Shown here: one piece after another, positions 16,382 to 24,553 of the stretch
Numbering within the stretch: position 1 is the stretch's first letter
How the letters are laid out: each line of letters begins with the position of its first letter
Assembly (NCBI GenBank): GCA_035536915.1
Contig: DATLNE010000003.1
Span: 1-64,000, forward strand
Source: Acidimicrobiales bacterium
GTDB lineage: Bacteria > Actinomycetota > Acidimicrobiia > Acidimicrobiales > JAHWLA01
Direction: 5' to 3'
Length of the DNA stretch: 64,000 bases
Program-made: the position numbers and the translations under genes
The notes under the pieces: model-generated
The model's input: only the letters and a program-made list of their open reading frames with translations
Told to the model about the DNA's origin: nothing
Databases searched by the model: none

Positions 16382-17194
16382 ATGGCCCAGCCCAAGGCCA
16401 ACTGGAAGCGCAGCCGGCTGGCGACCGGTGGCGCCATCGTGCTGCTGGCAGGGCTGTGGACCGGCCCCCAGATGGCCGACGCCGCCTCGGTGAAGCCCGC
16501 CGAGGCCACTCCCCGCGCCGGTGCCGAGCAGTCCAAGCCCGACAACCCCCAGCAGAAGAACAAGCCCACCACCACCACGACCACGACCAAGCCCCCGAGC
16601 ACCGGGGGCGGCGGTGGCGGCGGGGGCGGGGGCGGGGGCGGGGGCGGCGGGACCACTTCACCCGGCAGCGGCACCGGCGGCGGCGGCGGTTCCGCGACCC
16701 CGGGCGGCGGCGGTTCTCCCGGCACCGGGGGCGGCAAGGCCACGACGCCTCCGCCTGCGACGGCCACCCCGGCGCCTGCGCCGAGCGCGCCTGCACCCTC
16801 CGCAAGCACCCCTGCACCGCGGTCCAGCACGCCCCGCGGCGACGGCGGGCCCAACGGCTCTCGGCCCGGCACGCGTCCGGCCCCCGCTGCGGCAGCCCCC
16901 TCGGTGGCCCCGCCCAACGGCCCTGGCGAGAGCACGGTGGCCGCCTTGCGTGGCCCCGACGGCGCCGCCCAGGCCACGGCCCGCTCCATGGGCGGCAGCC
17001 AAGGCGTCTCCGGTGTCGGCGGCCCGGCGTTCTACGCCCAGTTGGCCGCCGCGCCCAGCCCGCTGGCGTCCGACGACAACCCGGGCAACCCCTACGTGAC
17101 CTTCACCATCCTCACCATCTTCGGCGTGGCCGTGTGCTTCACCGGCCGGCGTCGGGTGCGGGAGGACGAGGGCCCCGTCGTCGCATTCGCGTAA
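16382..17194 (+). CDS. Secreted/surface protein with poly-Gly and Pro/Ala-rich linker and C-terminal membrane anchor
   Basis: A 270-residue protein. A basic N-terminus and hydrophobic segment (ATGGAIVLLAGLW) form a signal sequence ending near ADAASV. Then come a Thr run, 16 consecutive glycines, a Pro/Ala/Ser-rich stretch, a short Gly/Ser region and a C-terminal transmembrane helix (about 240-258) followed by Arg residues. No catalytic domain is visible. It looks like a cell-wall-spanning anchored protein of unknown role. ATG 16382 follows a GAGGAG site; ATG 16364 is an alternative. Confidence 0.65.
   Translation: MAQPKANWKRSRLATGGAIVLLAGLWTGPQMADAASVKPAEATPRAGAEQSKPDNPQQKNKPTTTTTTTKPPSTGGGGGGGGGGGGGGGGTTSPGSGTGGGGGSATPGGGGSPGTGGGKATTPPPATATPAPAPSAPAPSASTPAPRSSTPRGDGGPNGSRPGTRPAPAAAAPSVAPPNGPGESTVAALRGPDGAAQATARSMGGSQGVSGVGGPAFYAQLAAAPSPLASDDNPGNPYVTFTILTIFGVAVCFTGRRRVREDEGPVVAFA
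16622..16644 (+). repeat. G-rich hexamer repeat (GGGGGC)n, G-quadruplex-type
   Basis: Four runs of five G separated by single C within the poly-Gly codons of the surface-protein gene. The 6-bp unit keeps the reading frame, so unit gain or loss would change only linker length. Confidence 0.8.
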
Positions 17195-17208
17195 CCAGCG
17201 GGCGCACC

Positions 17209-17214
17209 TAGTGT
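17209..17214 (+). promoter_or_regulatory. -10 box TAGTGT for fbiC
   Basis: TAGTGT ends 7 nt before ATG 17222 and suggests a leaderless fbiC transcript. Confidence 0.55.
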
Positions 17215-17221
17215 GGCGGCC

Positions 17222-19480
17222 ATGAGCTCGCCCCAGCTCGACATGCCGCTCGAGGAATTGCTGGCCGCCGCCGCGGCCCGGCGCGACGCCACCTTCGGCA
17301 CCCGCATCACCTACTCGCCCAAGGTCTTCATCCCGCTCACCCACCTGTGCCGCGACCGCTGCGGCTACTGCACCTTCGCCCAGCCTCCCGCCCGGGTGCA
17401 GGCCCCCTACCTCTCGCCCGACGAGGTGGTGGCGATCGCCCACGCGGGTGCTGCCGTCGGCTGCCACGAGGCCTTGTTCACCCTGGGCGAACGCCCCGAG
17501 GAGCGTTTCCCGGTGGCCCGCCAGTGGCTGGCCGAGCACGGCTACGCATCCACGGTCGACTACCTCGTCGCCATGTGCGCCTTGGTCCGCGACGAGACGG
17601 GCCTCCTCCCCCACGCCAACGCGGGCGCCCTGTTCCCCGATGAACTGGCCCGGCTGCGGGAGGTGTCGGCGAGCCAGGGGATGATGCTGGAGACCCTGGC
17701 CGACGTGCCCGCCCATCGGGGCTCGCCCGACAAGGAACCTGCCCGCCGCCTCGCCACCCTGGAAGCGGCCGGCACCCTCGCCATTCCCTTCACCACCGGC
17801 ATCCTCTGCGGCATCGGCGAGACCCGCGCCGACCGGGTCGAGGCGCTGGAAGCCATCGCGGCGGCCCACCGGCGCCACGGCCACGTGCAGGAGGTGATCG
17901 TCCAGAACTTCCTGCCCAAGCCCGGCACGGCCATGCACAACGCGCCGCCGTGCCCCGACGACGAGTACCTGTGGTCGGTGGCCGCCGCTCGCCTCATCCT
18001 CCCGCCCGAGGTCCACCTGCAGGCGCCGCCCAACCTGACCGACGACTTCGGCCGCCTGCTCGAAGCGGGCATCGACGACTGGGGCGGCGTCTCGCCCGTC
18101 ACTCCCGACCACGTCAACCCCGAGCGCCCGTGGCCCGCCATCGACCGCCTGCGGGCAGCCACCGAAGCTCGCGGCTTCACCCTCGCCCCCCGCCTCACCA
18201 TCTATCCCGAGTACGCGCTGGCCCCCGAACGGTGGCTGGCCGAGCCTCTGCGCTTCGCCGTGCTCGACCGCAGCGACGCCGAGTCACTGGGCCGCGAGCC
18301 GGGCGAGGCCTGGTACTCGGGCGCCGACGTCGAGCCGCCCACCCTGTTGCCGTCGGCGCCCCGCGCCGGCGGCCGGGTCAACGAGGTGCTGGCCGGCGTC
18401 CTGCTCGGACAGGAGCCCGGCGTCGACGAGCTCACCGCCTTGTTCGGCGCCCGTGGCCCCGAGGTGGCGGCGGTAGCCGAGGTGGCCGACGAACTGCGAG
18501 CCCGCGCCGTCGGCGACACCGTCACCTGGGTCTCGAACCGCAACATCAACTACACCAACGTCTGCACCTTCAAGTGCAAGTTCTGCGCCTTCTCCAAGGG
18601 TCCGCTGTCGCTCAACCTGCGGGGCACGCCGTACCTGCTGGAGCTGAGTGACATCACCGATCGGGTGGTCGAGGCCGAGGAGCGCGGCGCCACCGAGGTG
18701 TGCCTGCAAGGCGGCATCCACCCGAGCTTCGACGGCGACTACTACCTCGAGGTCATCAAAGCGGTGCGGGCGGCGTCGCCCACCATCCACATCCACGGCT
18801 TCACCGCGCTGGAGGTGACCGAGGGGGCCAAGCGCCTGGGCGAGCCGCTGGCCGACTACCTGCGCCGGCTCATGGACGCCGGGCTCAAGACGTTGCCGGG
18901 CACCGCCGCCGAGATCCTCGACGACGAGATCCGCGCCGTCCTGTGCCCCGACAAGATCGACACGCAGGAGTGGCTCGACGCCCACCGCACGGCGCACTCG
19001 GTGGGCCTACGGAGCAACATCACGATCATGTTCGGCTCCATCGAACAACCCGTGCACTGGGCCCGCCACATGGTGCGCACCCGCGACCTGCAGAAGGAGA
19101 CGGGCGGGTTCACCGAGTTCGTGCCGCTGCCCTTCGTACACATGGCCTCGCCCATCTACCTGCAACGCAAGTCACGCCGCGGCCCCACGTTCCGGGAGAC
19201 GTTGCTCATGCACGCGGTGGCCCGCATCGCCTACGACGGTTGGGTGCCCAACATCCAGGTGTCGTGGGTGAAGACGGGTGCCACAGGCGCGCAGCAGGTG
19301 CTGCGGGCGGGAGCCAACGACCTGGGCGGCACGCTCATGGACGAGAACATCTCCCGGGCCGCGGGCGCCGCCCATGGCCAGTTGATGGACGAGGACGGCT
19401 TCCGCTCCATCGTCGAGCCGTTGGGCCGTACGCTCGAACAGCGCACCACCCTCTACGGCCGGGTGGCGGCCACGGCGTGA
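17222..19480 (+). CDS. fbiC: FO synthase FbiC (fused CofG-CofH), coenzyme F420 biosynthesis
   Basis: A 752-residue fusion of two radical-SAM enzymes that make the deazaflavin FO from tyrosine and a ribityl-aminouracil. The N-terminal CofG half has the cluster C43-x3-C47-x2-C50 (CRDRCGYC). The C-terminal CofH half has C448-x3-C452-x2-C455 (CTFKCKFC). Each cysteine set binds a [4Fe-4S] cluster. The fused form is typical of actinobacteria. F420 would serve the PPOX-type enzymes seen elsewhere in the window. ATG 17222 is preferred over an in-frame upstream start because of the -10 box. Confidence 0.96.
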   Translation: MSSPQLDMPLEELLAAAAARRDATFGTRITYSPKVFIPLTHLCRDRCGYCTFAQPPARVQAPYLSPDEVVAIAHAGAAVGCHEALFTLGERPEERFPVARQWLAEHGYASTVDYLVAMCALVRDETGLLPHANAGALFPDELARLREVSASQGMMLETLADVPAHRGSPDKEPARRLATLEAAGTLAIPFTTGILCGIGETRADRVEALEAIAAAHRRHGHVQEVIVQNFLPKPGTAMHNAPPCPDDEYLWSVAAARLILPPEVHLQAPPNLTDDFGRLLEAGIDDWGGVSPVTPDHVNPERPWPAIDRLRAATEARGFTLAPRLTIYPEYALAPERWLAEPLRFAVLDRSDAESLGREPGEAWYSGADVEPPTLLPSAPRAGGRVNEVLAGVLLGQEPGVDELTALFGARGPEVAAVAEVADELRARAVGDTVTWVSNRNINYTNVCTFKCKFCAFSKGPLSLNLRGTPYLLELSDITDRVVEAEERGATEVCLQGGIHPSFDGDYYLEVIKAVRAASPTIHIHGFTALEVTEGAKRLGEPLADYLRRLMDAGLKTLPGTAAEILDDEIRAVLCPDKIDTQEWLDAHRTAHSVGLRSNITIMFGSIEQPVHWARHMVRTRDLQKETGGFTEFVPLPFVHMASPIYLQRKSRRGPTFRETLLMHAVARIAYDGWVPNIQVSWVKTGATGAQQVLRAGANDLGGTLMDENISRAAGAAHGQLMDEDGFRSIVEPLGRTLEQRTTLYGRVAATA

Positions 19481-20202
19481 CCGACATGTTCGCCCCCGAC
19501 TCGGTGGTTCGGCGGGTCGACGGCGAACGCGTGCTGCTGCTGGGCGGCGGCCGGGCCTTGTTGATGCAGCTGGCCCATCCCTTGGTGGCCCGGGGCGTGG
19601 CCGAGCACAGCGGCTTCAAGGAAGACCCGTTCGCCCGCCTGCGGCGCACGTTGGAGGCCAGCTACACCATCAGCTTCGGCACGGTGGAACAGGCCGAGCG
19701 CATTGCCGCGGTCGTGCGCACGGTGCACGACCGGGTGCGGGGCGAGGGCTACGAAGCCAACGACCCCGCGTTGCTCATGTGGGTGCACGCCACCCTGATC
19801 GACACCGCCCTGCGGGTGTACGGCCGCTTCCACGGGCGCCTCTCGGCCGCCGATGCCGAGCGCTACTACCAGGAGTCGACCCGCAAGGCCGAGCTCCTGG
19901 GCTGCTCCCGAGCGGAGCAGCCCGACGACCTGGCCGCCTTCAAGCGCTACGTGCGCCACATGGTGGCGACACTGACGGTCAGCGACCAGGCCCGCCGCCT
20001 GGGCCGGGCCATCGTCACGCCCAAGGTCCCCGTTGTCGGCCGCGTCGGCCGCGACCTCACGGCGGGACTGCTGCCCGCTCCCCTGCGCCGCCAGTACGGC
20101 CTGCCCTGGCACCCGGTGCAGGACGCCGCCCTGGAAGCGGCCGCCCTGGCCAGCCGCCTCACCCTCCCCTGGATGCCGGCGACCCTCCGCCGCGCCGGCT
20201 GA
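19477..20202 (+). CDS. MpaB-like oxygenase-domain protein (DUF2236)
   Basis: A 241-residue protein of the DUF2236/MpaB family, which includes latex-clearing oxygenase relatives with haem. The segment LLLGGGRALLMQLAHPLVARGVAEHSGF is the family opening, and conserved His residues follow (MWVHATLID; YVRHMVAT). It probably binds haem, but the substrate is unknown. GTG 19477 overlaps the fbiC stop as GTGA; ATG 19486 is an alternative. Co-translation with fbiC might mean a link to F420 metabolism, but that is only context. Confidence 0.8.
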   Translation: MTDMFAPDSVVRRVDGERVLLLGGGRALLMQLAHPLVARGVAEHSGFKEDPFARLRRTLEASYTISFGTVEQAERIAAVVRTVHDRVRGEGYEANDPALLMWVHATLIDTALRVYGRFHGRLSAADAERYYQESTRKAELLGCSRAEQPDDLAAFKRYVRHMVATLTVSDQARRLGRAIVTPKVPVVGRVGRDLTAGLLPAPLRRQYGLPWHPVQDAALEAAALASRLTLPWMPATLRRAG

Positions 20203-20243
20203 CCCCACCCCTCGGTTCTGGCCTCAACGGCTTGGGGGTCGGG

Positions 20244-20417
20244 CTACTCCCACCACTCTTGGGGCAGCTTGCCCTCGATGGCGCGGATGTTGGCGCGCAC
20301 GCACGGGCTGCAGTGGTACTCCACCCGCTTGCCCTCGGTGGCCATCGACCACCCCTCCGGCAGCCCGTCGTCGGGGCACTCGGCCTGGGTGCCGCAACGG
20401 GAGCAGGTGCGGAGCAC
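20244..20417 (-). CDS. Small zinc-ribbon protein
   Basis: A 57-residue protein with CSRC and CSPC knuckles, probably one zinc site. GTG 20417 is preferred because TACCCT lies 8 nt upstream; a GTG at 20450 would give 68 residues. The ending IRAIEGKLPQEWWE is unlike well-known ribbons, and function is unknown. It is divergent from the LOG-family gene. Confidence 0.6.
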   Translation of the reverse strand: MLRTCSRCGTQAECPDDGLPEGWSMATEGKRVEYHCSPCVRANIRAIEGKLPQEWWE

Positions 20418-20425
20418 GGCAGCCG

Positions 20426-20431
20426 AGGGTA
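20426..20431 (-). promoter_or_regulatory. -10 box TACCCT for the zinc-ribbon gene
   Basis: TACCCT on the minus strand, 8 nt before GTG 20417. Confidence 0.5.
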
Positions 20432-20451
20432 GCTGCGAAGCTGTGAGCACG

Positions 20452-21525
20452 ATGAGCGACCGCCTCCCCCGTTACCGCACGGGCGACGACGCCCTCGACG
20501 CCAAGCTGGTCGAACTGCTCGATGCCGCGGGCGCCGAGCGCGACCGCGACCAGCTGTTCGAGATCCTGGTGACCGGGCTGCGCCTGGCCACCGACGACGT
20601 CGCCCGCCTCGACCTCAAGATCGTCAACGCCGCCCTCAAGGAGATGCGCGAGGCGTTCAAGGTCTTCGCCCCCTACCGCGACGTCCCCAAGGTCACCATG
20701 TTCGGCTCGGCCCGCACCCTGCCCGAGGACCCGCTGTACGCCCAGGCCCGCGACCTGGCCGCCGCCCTGGCCGCCCGCCACTGGATGGTGGTCACCGGCG
20801 CAGGCCCGGGCATCATGGCGGCGGGCCTGGAAGGGGCCGGCCGCGAAGCCTCCATCGGCGTCAACATTCGCCTCCCCTTCGAGCAAGGGGCCAACGAGTT
20901 CATCCTGGGCGACCCCAAGCTCGTGGAGATGAAGTACTTCTTCACCCGCAAGCTCATGCTGGTCAAGGAGTCCGACGGCTTCGTCGCCCTGCCCGGCGGG
21001 TTCGGCACCCTCGACGAGGCGCTCGAACTGCTCACCCTGGTGCAGACGGGCAAGGCCGATCCCGTGCCGATCGTCCTGCTCGAAGTCCCGGGCGGCACCT
21101 ACTGGCAGGCGTTCCAGCGGTTCATGGACCAAGAGGTGGGTGAACGGGGGCTCATCTCGGCCGACGACCGCGACCTGTACTTCATCACCGACGACGTGCA
21201 GGAAGCGGCCGACGAAATCCTCGGCTTCTACCGCAACTACCACTCCCGTCGCTTCGTGCGCGACGAGTTGGTCATCCGCCTTCGGGCCCAGCCCACCGAC
21301 GAAGAAGTCGCCGTCCTCGACGAGGAGTTCGCCGACATCTGCACGGAAGGCGGCTTTCGCGCCACAGCCGCGCTGCCCCCCGAGGTGTCGACGCACGACC
21401 ACGTCGAACTCCCCCGCATCGCCTTCAAGTTCGACCTCATGCACCACGGGCGGCTGCGCCAGCTCATCGACCGTGTCAATCGATTCTCAAGTGCGCCGCC
21501 GCCAGGGTCGATGCCTGAACGGTGA
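20452..21525 (+). CDS. LOG-family (lysine decarboxylase-like) nucleotide phosphoribohydrolase homologue
   Basis: A 357-residue Rossmann-like protein. The TIGR00730/LOG signature is clear: VTGAGPGIMAAGLEGAG and PGGFGTLDEALELLTLVQTG. LOG enzymes cleave nucleoside 5'-monophosphates to base plus ribose-5-P. The protein is longer than plant-type LOG (about 200) through N- and C-terminal extensions, as in some actinobacterial homologues. ATG 20452 is used; GTG 20443 is an in-frame alternative. Its stop overlaps the next start as GTGA. Confidence 0.85.
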   Translation: MSDRLPRYRTGDDALDAKLVELLDAAGAERDRDQLFEILVTGLRLATDDVARLDLKIVNAALKEMREAFKVFAPYRDVPKVTMFGSARTLPEDPLYAQARDLAAALAARHWMVVTGAGPGIMAAGLEGAGREASIGVNIRLPFEQGANEFILGDPKLVEMKYFFTRKLMLVKESDGFVALPGGFGTLDEALELLTLVQTGKADPVPIVLLEVPGGTYWQAFQRFMDQEVGERGLISADDRDLYFITDDVQEAADEILGFYRNYHSRRFVRDELVIRLRAQPTDEEVAVLDEEFADICTEGGFRATAALPPEVSTHDHVELPRIAFKFDLMHHGRLRQLIDRVNRFSSAPPPGSMPER

Positions 21526-22100
21526 AAACGTGTGAGGGCTGCGGCATGCCGGCGCCGAGCAGCACCCGTCGATGCGGGTACTGCGAGCGCCCCTTCGCTG
21601 TAGTCGGACCGGTCGCATATCGGTTGAGCGCCGTCGGTGACGGCTTCCGGTGGACGATCGACGGCGAAGAGGTGGCCACGGCCACCCACCACGAGGGCAA
21701 CTGGGACGTCTTCGACCTCGAAGGCACGCGCCCGGCGCTGACCCTCGTGCCCGTCGAAGTCGACGGCAGCACCCGGGTCGCCCTGGTCGACCACCGCAGC
21801 CGGCTGGTCGCCACCTTCGCCCCCGACGAGCGCGAGGGCAATGGCATCGGCGTCATCCGTGACGGCTACGACCGCATCCTCATGCTGGTGCGGGGCGACG
21901 GCCCCACCGGGATCCACGTGATCGACTCGTTGGGCAACGTGTTGGCGCTCGCCAGCCGGTTCAACGACGACGAGCGCGCCGGGCTCGACGTGCTCGTGCT
22001 CTCAGGCTCTACCGACCCCAACGCGGGCGCCCTCCTGGTGCTCGGCGTCAGCCTCCTCATGGAGCTGGTCCGGGTCGGCGCCCTCCGCCGCGCCGCCTGA
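21522..22100 (+). CDS. Zinc-ribbon protein with LURP/scramblase-like beta domain
   Basis: A 192-residue protein. An N-terminal zinc ribbon (CEGCG...CGYC) leads into a beta-rich domain with repeated TIDGEEVATA, ALVDHRSRLVATF and HVIDSLGNVLALASRF units, then a hydrophobic C-terminal segment. The pattern resembles phospholipid scramblase/LURP-like barrels, but this is a weak similarity. It is co-translated with the LOG gene (GTGA overlap). Confidence 0.55.
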   Translation: MKTCEGCGMPAPSSTRRCGYCERPFAVVGPVAYRLSAVGDGFRWTIDGEEVATATHHEGNWDVFDLEGTRPALTLVPVEVDGSTRVALVDHRSRLVATFAPDEREGNGIGVIRDGYDRILMLVRGDGPTGIHVIDSLGNVLALASRFNDDERAGLDVLVLSGSTDPNAGALLVLGVSLLMELVRVGALRRAA

Positions 22101-22114
22101 GCCACCCCCTCTCC

Positions 22115-22164
22115 GTTCTGGCCTGTCATTCGCGCCGCATGCGGCGCGAATGACAGGCCAGAAC
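22115..22164. terminator. 50-bp perfect palindrome between convergent genes (hairpin family A)
   Basis: The sequence starts GTTCTGGCCTGTCATT, is centred on GCATGC and is self-complementary throughout. It sits between the stops of two convergent genes, so it could terminate both. Its outer arms GTTCTGG/CCAGAAC recur at two other sites in the window. Confidence 0.8.
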
Positions 22165-22179
22165 CGATTTGTGGGGGCG

Positions 22180-24324
22180 TCAGCCGCGGGCGCCCTGGGC
22201 TTCGCCCAGTCGGAGGCAGACTTCCTCGACGCTGGGCAACGTGCCCACCGGGTCGGGCGACGAGGGCTCGGCGGCGATGGGTACCGACGCCAGCCACGAC
22301 GCCAGCTCGTCGGCGGGCTTGGGCTTGCACAGGTAGTAGCCCTGGGCGACGTCGCAGCCCAGCGCCACCAGACGGGCCCACGCCTCTTCGGTCTCCACGC
22401 CCTCGGCGACGACCCGCAGCCCCAACGACCGGGCCAGCCCGATGGTCGAGCGCACGATGAGGGCGTCGCTTTCGTCGGACGTGATGTTCATCACGAACGA
22501 CTTGTCGATCTTGATCTCGGTCACCGGCAGCCGCTTGAGGTACGCCAGCGACGAGTAACCCACGCCGAAGTCGTCGAGCGACAGCCCCACCCCGAGCGAC
22601 GACAGCCGAGCCAGCACCGTCATGGCCCGCAGCGGGTCGGCCATGATCACGCTCTCGGTGATCTCCAACTCCAGCATGCGGGATTCGATGCCCCACTTGT
22701 CGAGCAGCTCGGCCACCTCGTCGGCGAACGAGGGGTCGTAGAGGTTGCGCACCGACAGGTTGACGGCCACCCCCAGGCGCAACCCGTCGTCCTGCCACGC
22801 CCGGCACTGGGCCAGCGACTGGTCGAGCACCCACAGGGTGAGCGTGCGGATCAGCCCGGTGTGCTCGGCCAAGGGGATGAACTCGTCGGGCGGGACGAGC
22901 CCGTGTTCGGCATGCTCCCAGCGCACCAGCGCCTCCACGCCCCGGATGCCGCCGGTGCGCATGTCGGCCTTGGGCTGGTAGTGCACGACGAGGTTGCCCT
23001 CTTCGATCCCCCGCCGCAGCTCGCCCAGCAAGGCCAAGCGCCGCGGGCTGTGGCGGTCGCGGTCGGCGTGGTACACCTCGTAGCCGCCCCGGCTCTCCTT
23101 GGCCACGTACATGGCCACGTCGGCCCGCTGCATGAGGGTGTCGACCGTGTGCCCGTGCTCGGGGAACAGGGCGATGCCGATCGAGGCCTCGATGTCGAAG
23201 TTCCACCCCTTGAGGACGAAGGGCTCCTCCAGCACGCTCACGATCTTGCGGGCCACCTGCGCAGCGGCGGCCTCGCCGGCCACGGTGGGCAGGAGGATGG
23301 CGAACTCGTCGCCGCCCAGGCGGGCGATGGTGTCGCCCTCTCGCAGCGTCGACTGCAGGCGGGCGCCCACCTGCTGCAGCAACAGGTCGCCGATGTGGTG
23401 GCCCAAGGTGTCGTTGACGTCCTTGAACCGGTCGAGGTCGAGGATCATCACCGCAGCGGGCACGTCGGTGCGCTTGCCGTTGATCACCGCTTGGTGCACC
23501 CGGTCGCGGAACAGGCGCCGGTTGGGCAGGTTGGTCAGCGCGTCGTGCAACGCCTGGTGGCGCTCCATCGACACCGAAGCCGACGAGTACACCGCCACCA
23601 TGGGCAGGGCGAACAACGGCACCAGCACCAGGCTGAACTCGGCGCTCACCACCACGACGGGCGCCAGCCCGAGGAGGATGGCGGCGATGGTGGCCTGGAA
23701 CAGCAAGTCGTGGCGCAGGTACTCCAGCACCGGTGTCTCCTGGGCCAAGGCCAGCGCCACGCCGGTAACGGCGTTGTTCACCACGAAGTAGACGACGCCC
23801 GCGGCGAGGATGCCGAGCAGGTCGGCGGGCAGGAACGCTGTCGTCGTCGTGCGGGGCACGTCGACCAGCAGTTGCAACGCCAGCGCCGAGGCCGACAGCG
23901 ACAGCGCGTACTGCGAGACGTTGAAGAACGACTTCCACCACGGCTTGCGCCGCAGCAGCGCAGGGACGAGCGCGGCGAGGGTTCGCACCACCAGCGCGGG
24001 CCCAAGGCCCGCGGTCAGCAGGATGGCGAAGGTGAACGTCGCCGAGGTGACGATTTCCTCTTGTTCGTCACGGCGGGGAATGCGGATGGGCCGCAAGTCG
24101 CCGAGGAGGACGAAGGCGGCGAACACCAGCAGCGGGCCGAGGTGCGGCGACACCGGCTGCGAGAACCCGCGCCAGGCGCCGAGGACCAACACCGCCGATC
24201 CCACCGCGGTGACCGCGTGGACGTAACGGCGCACACCCGACAGCGACAGCACATGGGCGACACGCGGCCGCCCGTTCCGTTCCAAGGGAACGTCGGCCGC
24301 TTGCAGGGCGCGCACCGCTACCAC
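22180..24324 (-). CDS. Membrane-bound GGDEF-EAL cyclic-di-GMP protein
   Basis: A 714-residue protein with an N-terminal multi-pass membrane sensor (about residues 35-260). A GGDEF domain with intact RLGGDEF and an upstream RxxD inhibitory site (REGD) follows, then an EAL domain with EALVRW, EITES, DDFGVGYSS, KIDKSF and EGVET. Both synthetic and hydrolytic motifs are present, so it could make or break c-di-GMP. The start is GTG 24324, overlapping a short upstream reading frame. Its 3' end faces the hairpin at 22115. Confidence 0.9.
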   Translation of the reverse strand: MVAVRALQAADVPLERNGRPRVAHVLSLSGVRRYVHAVTAVGSAVLVLGAWRGFSQPVSPHLGPLLVFAAFVLLGDLRPIRIPRRDEQEEIVTSATFTFAILLTAGLGPALVVRTLAALVPALLRRKPWWKSFFNVSQYALSLSASALALQLLVDVPRTTTTAFLPADLLGILAAGVVYFVVNNAVTGVALALAQETPVLEYLRHDLLFQATIAAILLGLAPVVVVSAEFSLVLVPLFALPMVAVYSSASVSMERHQALHDALTNLPNRRLFRDRVHQAVINGKRTDVPAAVMILDLDRFKDVNDTLGHHIGDLLLQQVGARLQSTLREGDTIARLGGDEFAILLPTVAGEAAAAQVARKIVSVLEEPFVLKGWNFDIEASIGIALFPEHGHTVDTLMQRADVAMYVAKESRGGYEVYHADRDRHSPRRLALLGELRRGIEEGNLVVHYQPKADMRTGGIRGVEALVRWEHAEHGLVPPDEFIPLAEHTGLIRTLTLWVLDQSLAQCRAWQDDGLRLGVAVNLSVRNLYDPSFADEVAELLDKWGIESRMLELEITESVIMADPLRAMTVLARLSSLGVGLSLDDFGVGYSSLAYLKRLPVTEIKIDKSFVMNITSDESDALIVRSTIGLARSLGLRVVAEGVETEEAWARLVALGCDVAQGYYLCKPKPADELASWLASVPIAAEPSSPDPVGTLPSVEEVCLRLGEAQGARG

Positions 24325-24413
24325 TGACGATCTGCGCCGAGGACCACTACCAGCGTGGCCAAGGTGCCAAGCGTGCAGCCGGCGCGCACGAGGCGAGCAC
24401 GAAGTCTGTTCAT
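24318..24413 (-). CDS. Predicted 31-residue membrane leader peptide upstream of GGDEF-EAL gene
   Basis: An ATG preceded by a strong GGAGGTGA site 4-5 nt away opens a 31-codon frame. It begins MNRLRARLVRAGCTLGTLAT and ends GADRQW. It has a basic start and a short hydrophobic stretch (CTLGTLATLVVVLG). The frame ends inside the start of the GGDEF-EAL gene (7-nt overlap), which suggests translational coupling. The larger gene has no comparable ribosome binding site of its own. The peptide could be only a leader. Confidence 0.5.
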   Translation of the reverse strand: MNRLRARLVRAGCTLGTLATLVVVLGADRQW

Positions 24414-24501
24414 ACCGTCACCTCCTCTCTTCCTGCCCGACCCCGGGAGGTGGGCCTGCACAGGTCATTTCGACCCGTCCGTCCGTTTCCTTGAGAGGAA
24501 A

Positions 24502-24523
24502 TGACTAGTTCTTTCGGACTAAG
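24502..24523. promoter_or_regulatory. GACTAGTTCTTTCGGACTA motif in divergent gap
   Basis: Two related half-sites, GACTAGT and GGACTAA, lie close together in the gap between the leader peptide/GGDEF-EAL gene and the DUF5317-MFS gene. It resembles the palindrome AGGACTAGTCCT at 16316. It may be an operator for one or both genes. Confidence 0.35.
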
Positions 24524-24547
24524 GGTCCATGGCCTGCCTGCCGATAC
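24520..24547 (+). promoter_or_regulatory. Possible WhiG/FliA-type promoter
   Basis: TAAGGGTC, 12 nt, then GCCGATAC resembles the sigma-28/WhiG pattern TAAAGTTT-N11-GCCGATAA. It ends 6 nt before GTG 24554. The -35 half is a weak match. Confidence 0.3.
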
Positions 24548-24553
24548 TTCTCT

